Shown here: piece after piece, positions 60,228 through 64,000 of the stretch
Numbering within the stretch: position 1 is the stretch's first letter
Layout: each line of letters begins with the position of its first letter
Assembly: GCA_963812085.1 (NCBI GenBank)
Contig: CAWETL010000003.1
Location: 372,001 to 436,000 of the forward strand
Direction: 5' to 3'
Origin: SPDF01 sp963812085
Lineage (GTDB): Bacteria > Gemmatimonadota > Gemmatimonadetes > Gemmatimonadales > GWC2-71-9
Length of the DNA stretch: 64,000 nucleotides
Made by a program: the position numbers and the translations under genes
The notes under the pieces: model-generated
The model's input: the letters and a program-made list of their open reading frames with translations, nothing else
Told to the model about the DNA's origin: nothing
Database searches by the model: none

Positions 60228-62731
60228 CCGAAGCCCGGATCGCGCCGGAGGTGCGCGTGCTGCTCGCCGCGGAAATCCGCGCGGCGGGCGGCCGTGAGGT
60301 GTCGTTCGTGGCCGACGTGGACGCCGACGGCCTGGTGACCGCGGCGCGGGCCATCGCGCGCGGCACCGTGCAGATGGTGCTTGCCCTGCCCGGGGTGGCG
60401 CGCCGCGGGCAGATGCTCCTCCACAACCATCCCAGCGGACTGCTCGAGCCTTCGGAAGCGGATCTGTCGGTGGCCGCCCGGCTGCACGACGGGGGGGTCG
60501 GCTTCGGCATCCTCGACAACGCCGCCGCCCGGCTCTACGTGGTGGTCGAGGTGCCGCGGGACCGGAAGCTGGAGCGGCTGGACCCGTACGCCATCGTCGA
60601 GACGCTGGGCGAGCACGGGCCCGTGGCGGGGGTGCTGGGCCAGTACGAGGACCGGCAGAGCCAGCGCGACATGGCCGCGTACATCGCGGACGGATACAAC
60701 GACGGCGGCGTGCTCGTCCTGGAGGCCGGCACCGGGGTCGGAAAGTCGTTCGCGTACCTGGTGCCCGCGCTGGCCTGGTCCCGCGCCAACGGAGAGCGGA
60801 CGATCGTCAGCACGAACACGATCAACCTGCAGGAGCAGCTGGTCGGGAAGGACCTGCCGATGCTCCGGGAGGCGATGGCCGAGGACGGGTGGGCGCCGAA
60901 GTTCGCGCTGCTCAAGGGATGGCGGAACTACCTCTGCCTTTCCCGCCTCCAGCACGCGACCGGCGCGCAACAGAGTCTCCTCGAGCCCGAGCGGCAGGAC
61001 GAGCTGGTGTCGCTCGCGGAATGGGCCTCCCGCACCGGCGACGGCACTCTCAGCGACCTGCCGGTCCAGCCGACCGGCGAGGTGTGGGACGAAATCTGCG
61101 CCGAGGCCGATCTCTGCACCCGGATGCAGTGCCCCTATTTCGACCAGTGCTTCCTGTTCAAGGCGCGGAGGCGGGCCGCGGAAGCCGACATCGTGGTGGT
61201 GAATCACCACCTCCTCGCGGCGGACCTCGCGGTGCGGCAGGCCTCGGACAACTGGGAAGAGGCGGCGGTGCTGCCCCCGTACCGCAGGCTGATTCTCGAC
61301 GAGGCGCACCATCTCGAGGACGTGGCGGCATCGCACCTCGGGACCCAGGTGTCGAGCCGCGGCGTCCAGCGACTGCTTGGCCGGTTCGAGCGGAACCGGA
61401 AGGGCCTGGCCCCGTCGCTCCAGATGGAGCTCTCGGGGCGGGGCGACCTGCTGAGCCGCGCGAGCCTCGACCTGGTCCGGGAGCGCCTGGTCCCGGCCAT
61501 CGGCGATGCGCGCCGGGCCGCCGACCAGCTCTTTCTCCGGATCCACGGGCTGTTGGAGGTGGCGCCCGGAGGGCAGCTTCGGCTTACCGACGAGTTCGAC
61601 AAGGCCGAGGCGTGGGACCAGGGGCTCCGCATGGAACTCGACGCGCTGCTGTCGAGCTTCGACCAGATCAAGACCCACGTCGAGACGGTCGCCGACCGGC
61701 TATCCCAGGTGGAGTCCACCGAGCGGGGCGACCAGCTCCTGCTCGAGATGCGGGCGGTCGTGCGCCGGCTCGATCACGTGTCCGACGGGCTCAACCGGAC
61801 CCTTCGCCCCGGCGCGGCGGGAGCCACCACCGTCCGCTGGATCGAGCGCTCCGGCACCAAGCGGCAGCACACCCAGCTCTCGGCGGTGCCGCTGGACCTC
61901 GCGCCCGTCCTGCGGGAACTGCTCTTCGACCGGCTCGAGACGGTGGTGCTGACGAGCGCCACGCTTGCGGCCAGCGGCGAGTTCGACTTCCTGGAGAAGC
62001 GACTCGGCCTGGCAGTGCCGCCGAGCCCGGTCACCACGCGGGAAATCTTTTCTTCGCCGTTCGATTATCCCTCCCAGTGCCTCTTCGGCATTCCGGACGA
62101 CTTTCCCGACCCGCGCGACGACGAGGCGGCGCACGACGCCGCGCTGGCGCACGCGGTGACCGACCTGGCGCACGCCGCGGATGGCGGCCTCTTCGTGTTG
62201 TTCACCAGCCACGCGGCACTGCGCCGTGCGGCGCAGCAGCTCCGGGGCATGCTGGACCCGCGCTGGCCGCTGCTGGTGCAGGGGGAAGGCAACCGGGACA
62301 CGCTGTTGCGCCGCTTCCGCGAGGCCGGCAACGCCATCCTCCTCGGCACCGATTCCTTCTGGGAAGGGGTGGACGTGCCGGGGCGCGCCCTCCGCGGCCT
62401 CGTGCTCTGCAAGCTGCCCTTCAAGGTCCCCTCGGAGCCGATCACCGCGGCGCGGCTGGAGCGGCTCGCCGAAGTGGGGGAGGACGGCTTCATGGGATAC
62501 CTGCTGCCGCACGCGGCGCTCAAGCTCAAGCAGGGGTTCGGACGGCTGATCCGGTCCACTACCGACGTCGGCGTGGTGGTCCTGCTTGACCGGCGGGTGC
62601 TGACCAAGCGCTACGGTCCGCTCGTCCTGGCGGGGCTGCCGCGGGCCGAACGGGTGACGGGGCCCTGGGCCGCGGTGCGTACCAAGTGCGAAGACTTCTT
62701 TGCCCGTCACGGGCTCGGGGTGCTGGAATGA
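60224..62731 (+). CDS. dinG: JAMM-domain plus DinG/XPD-family helicase fusion
   Basis: An 835-residue protein. Residues about 1-120 form a JAB/MPN domain with an intact zinc JAMM motif: Glu25, His67-x-His69, Ser77 and Asp80 (LLHNHPSGLLEPSEADLS). Residues about 140-835 are a superfamily-2 DinG/XPD helicase. It has GTGVGKS at 169-175, four Fe-S cysteines (one in RNYLCLSRL, then CAEADLCTRMQCPYFDQC), DEAHH, TSATL, and a motif-VI-like QGFGRLIRS. DinG unwinds DNA 5'-3', notably R-loops and G4 structures; the JAMM module may act as a peptidase, a deubiquitylase-like hydrolase or a RadC-like DNA-repair adaptor. GTG 60224 overlaps the transglutaminase stop. Confidence 0.9.
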   Translation: MTEARIAPEVRVLLAAEIRAAGGREVSFVADVDADGLVTAARAIARGTVQMVLALPGVARRGQMLLHNHPSGLLEPSEADLSVAARLHDGGVGFGILDNAAARLYVVVEVPRDRKLERLDPYAIVETLGEHGPVAGVLGQYEDRQSQRDMAAYIADGYNDGGVLVLEAGTGVGKSFAYLVPALAWSRANGERTIVSTNTINLQEQLVGKDLPMLREAMAEDGWAPKFALLKGWRNYLCLSRLQHATGAQQSLLEPERQDELVSLAEWASRTGDGTLSDLPVQPTGEVWDEICAEADLCTRMQCPYFDQCFLFKARRRAAEADIVVVNHHLLAADLAVRQASDNWEEAAVLPPYRRLILDEAHHLEDVAASHLGTQVSSRGVQRLLGRFERNRKGLAPSLQMELSGRGDLLSRASLDLVRERLVPAIGDARRAADQLFLRIHGLLEVAPGGQLRLTDEFDKAEAWDQGLRMELDALLSSFDQIKTHVETVADRLSQVESTERGDQLLLEMRAVVRRLDHVSDGLNRTLRPGAAGATTVRWIERSGTKRQHTQLSAVPLDLAPVLRELLFDRLETVVLTSATLAASGEFDFLEKRLGLAVPPSPVTTREIFSSPFDYPSQCLFGIPDDFPDPRDDEAAHDAALAHAVTDLAHAADGGLFVLFTSHAALRRAAQQLRGMLDPRWPLLVQGEGNRDTLLRRFREAGNAILLGTDSFWEGVDVPGRALRGLVLCKLPFKVPSEPITAARLERLAEVGEDGFMGYLLPHAALKLKQGFGRLIRSTTDVGVVVLLDRRVLTKRYGPLVLAGLPRAERVTGPWAAVRTKCEDFFARHGLGVLE

Positions 62732-63354
62732 CCATGCTCAAGCCATCGAAGATCGTCTGCGTCGGCCGGAACTACGCCGAGCACGCCAAGGAGCTCGGTA
62801 ACGCCGTCCCGGAGCGCCCGCTCCTGTTCTTCAAGCCGCCGAGCGCGCTGGTCGGGCCCGGCGAGGCGATCGTCCTGCCGCCTGCGTCGTCGCGCGTGGA
62901 GCATGAAGCGGAAATCGGCATCGTCATCGGCCGGCGGCTGCGACATGCCTCGCCGGCGGAGGCGGAGGCAGGGATCGGCGGGTTCACCTGCGTCAACGAC
63001 GTGACCGCACGCGACCTGCAGAAGACCGACGGCCAGTGGGCGAGAGCCAAGGGGTTCGATACCTTTTGTCCCGCAGGGCCGGCGGTGGTCGCCGGGTTGG
63101 ACTGGCGGACCCTGGAAGTGATCGGGCGGGTGAACGGGACGGAGCGGCAGCGGGGAACTACCTCCCAGATGCTGTTCTCCATTCCGGACCTCCTGTCGTA
63201 CATCAGCGCCGTCATGACCCTCGAGCCCGGGGACCTGGTGGCCACCGGCACGCCGGCCGGCGTCGGGCCGCTGGCACCCGGCGACGTGGTCGAGGTGGAA
63301 ATACCCGGCATCGGCATCCTCTCCAATCCCGTGCGGAGCGAAGCACACTCATGA
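62728..63354 (+). CDS. Fumarylacetoacetate hydrolase-family protein
   Basis: A 208-residue single-domain FAH-fold hydrolase: KIVCVGRNYAEHAKELG, RVEHEAEIGIVIGRRL (with the metal-binding Glu pair), VNDVTARDLQKTDGQW, FDTFCPAGPAVV and GDLVATGTPAGVGPL. The relatives include acylpyruvases and oxaloacetate decarboxylase/tautomerase; the precise reaction cannot be chosen. Overlaps dinG and the next gene (ATGA at both ends). Confidence 0.88.
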   Translation: MTMLKPSKIVCVGRNYAEHAKELGNAVPERPLLFFKPPSALVGPGEAIVLPPASSRVEHEAEIGIVIGRRLRHASPAEAEAGIGGFTCVNDVTARDLQKTDGQWARAKGFDTFCPAGPAVVAGLDWRTLEVIGRVNGTERQRGTTSQMLFSIPDLLSYISAVMTLEPGDLVATGTPAGVGPLAPGDVVEVEIPGIGILSNPVRSEAHS

Positions 63355-64000
63355 TCGAATCCAGCGAACGTCTCGGCGCCCTGCCGGGGTATCCCCTGGC
63401 CGAACTCCCCGGCATCAAGCGCAAGCTGATCGCCGCGGGACGCGACGTCATCGACCTCGGGGCCGGAGACAACGACACGCCGGCACCTCGTGTGGCCGTC
63501 GAGGCGCTCAAGGCCGCTATCGAAAAGCCGGCCAACAGCAAGTACGGGTTCCAGCAGGGCCACCCGGAGTTCCGCCGTGCGGCGAGCGACTACGCGTTCC
63601 GCCGGTTCGGCCGCCGGTTCGACGCGACGACGGAACTGGTGCCGCTGATCGGGTCGAAGGAGGGGCTCGCGCACATGCCTTTCGCGTTCCTGAATCCCGG
63701 CGACGTGGCCATCGTCCCCGAGCCGGGATACCAGGCGTATCTCGGAGGGACGGTCCTGGCCGGCGCGGAGCCCTACATCGCGCCGCTCCGGGCGGAGCAG
63801 GGGTTCCTGGTGGACCTCGAAGGCATTCCCGAGGCGGTCCTCCGTCGGACGAAGCTCCTCTTCCTCAACTACCCGAACAACCCCACGGCCGCGGTGGCGC
63901 CCCTGGAGTACCTCGAGCGGGCGGTGGCCGTCTGCCGGAAGCACGAGATCGTGCTGGCCTACGACAACGCCTACTGCGACATCGTGTTCGACGGCTATCG
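63351..64000 (+). CDS. Class I/II aminotransferase (LL-diaminopimelate aminotransferase-like), 3' end cut by window
   Basis: PLP-dependent aminotransferase; 216 residues are present before the window edge, and no stop codon is reached. The start LGALPGYPLAELPGIKRKL with VIDLGAGDNDTPAP, SKYGFQQGHPEFRRA, LIGSKEGLAHMPFAFLNPGD, PEPGYQAYLGG, LNYPNNPTAAV and AYDNAYCDIVFDGY matches the fold-type I family, closest by eye to LL-diaminopimelate aminotransferases (lysine and peptidoglycan synthesis). The PLP lysine lies beyond the edge, so the exact role is unproven. Confidence 0.85.
   Translation, partial: MIESSERLGALPGYPLAELPGIKRKLIAAGRDVIDLGAGDNDTPAPRVAVEALKAAIEKPANSKYGFQQGHPEFRRAASDYAFRRFGRRFDATTELVPLIGSKEGLAHMPFAFLNPGDVAIVPEPGYQAYLGGTVLAGAEPYIAPLRAEQGFLVDLEGIPEAVLRRTKLLFLNYPNNPTAAVAPLEYLERAVAVCRKHEIVLAYDNAYCDIVFDGY

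Noticed and set aside
1..64000. CRISPR array, IS element, prophage or attachment site
   Set aside because: No regularly spaced direct repeats, transposase, integrase or phage structural gene was seen; the tRNA-Gln has no adjacent integrase or duplicated 3' end.

Overview
The window is a high-GC, very densely packed bacterial segment with no gap over 300 bases, one tRNA, and no IS element, CRISPR array or prophage gene. It looks like a chromosome segment of a Gram-negative (diderm) bacterium of the FCB group, most likely a Gemmatimonadota member. This placement is an inference from several signs: outer-membrane machinery (LolA, a BamA-like barrel), DUF4159/DUF4175 envelope proteins, a short RpoD-type sigma factor without region 1.1, and Bacteroidetes-like TAnnTTTG promoter elements. 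It has not been tested with a marker-gene phylogeny.

Layout. 1-3102: the end of an M16 zinc protease and convergent arfB. 3103-7912: larE, an envelope protein, an NtrC-type regulator, a small membrane protein and an aldehyde dehydrogenase. 7986-13078: rpoD, yajQ, a SpoIID-like lipoprotein, a Gfo/Idh/MocA oxidoreductase and an Lnb/DUF4105 membrane protein. 13041-15367 (minus): a CsgG-like protein, a metallo-beta-lactamase-fold hydrolase and a Crp/Fnr regulator. 15598-21215: rpmE, prfA, prmC, a YlbF-family gene, tmk, a C-terminal processing protease and a DUF2520 protein. 21202-35426 (minus): lolA-aroF, smc, a SPOR lipoprotein, a zincin/propeller/barrel protein, rsfS, a FakA-FakB-type fusion, rplI, a DUF2232 protein, rpsR and rpsF. 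35640-38131: a MOSC protein, then Bax1 and ychF (minus). 38243-41145: korAB. 41241-48014 (minus): pth, rplY, prs, tRNA-Gln, ispE, a flippase-like protein, an Hpt-like protein and pdxJ. 48074-49369: a lipoprotein, mce and trxA. 49422-64000 (plus): an unbroken run of overlapping genes, namely an unknown gene, rsmI, DUF4159, DUF4175, a TPR protein, a Tat-exported protein, a transglutaminase, a JAMM-DinG fusion, a FAH hydrolase and a cut-off aminotransferase.

How the genes work together. Translation functions dominate the centre: S6, S18, L9, L25, L31, RF1 with its methylase PrmC, Pth, ArfB, RsfS and YchF. Intermediary metabolism includes a 2-oxoacid:ferredoxin oxidoreductase, DAHP synthase, PRPP synthase, PdxJ, IspE and methylmalonyl-CoA epimerase. 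Envelope biogenesis appears as LolA, the zincin/propeller/barrel protein, SPOR and SpoIID proteins, an Lnb-like acyltransferase candidate, and the DUF4159-DUF4175-TPR-transglutaminase run. Stop/start overlaps (ATGA, GTGA, TTGA, TGATG) are pervasive, so translational coupling must be common.

Most noteworthy: a JAMM metalloprotease-like domain fused to a DinG helicase; a single-chain FakA-FakB; a zincin + TolB-like propeller + barrel protein; an Hpt-like protein with its phospho-histidines replaced; TAnnTTTG promoters lying 4-8 bases from start codons, which suggests near-leaderless mRNAs; and two genes (pth and the DUF2232 gene) that seem to start at CTG.
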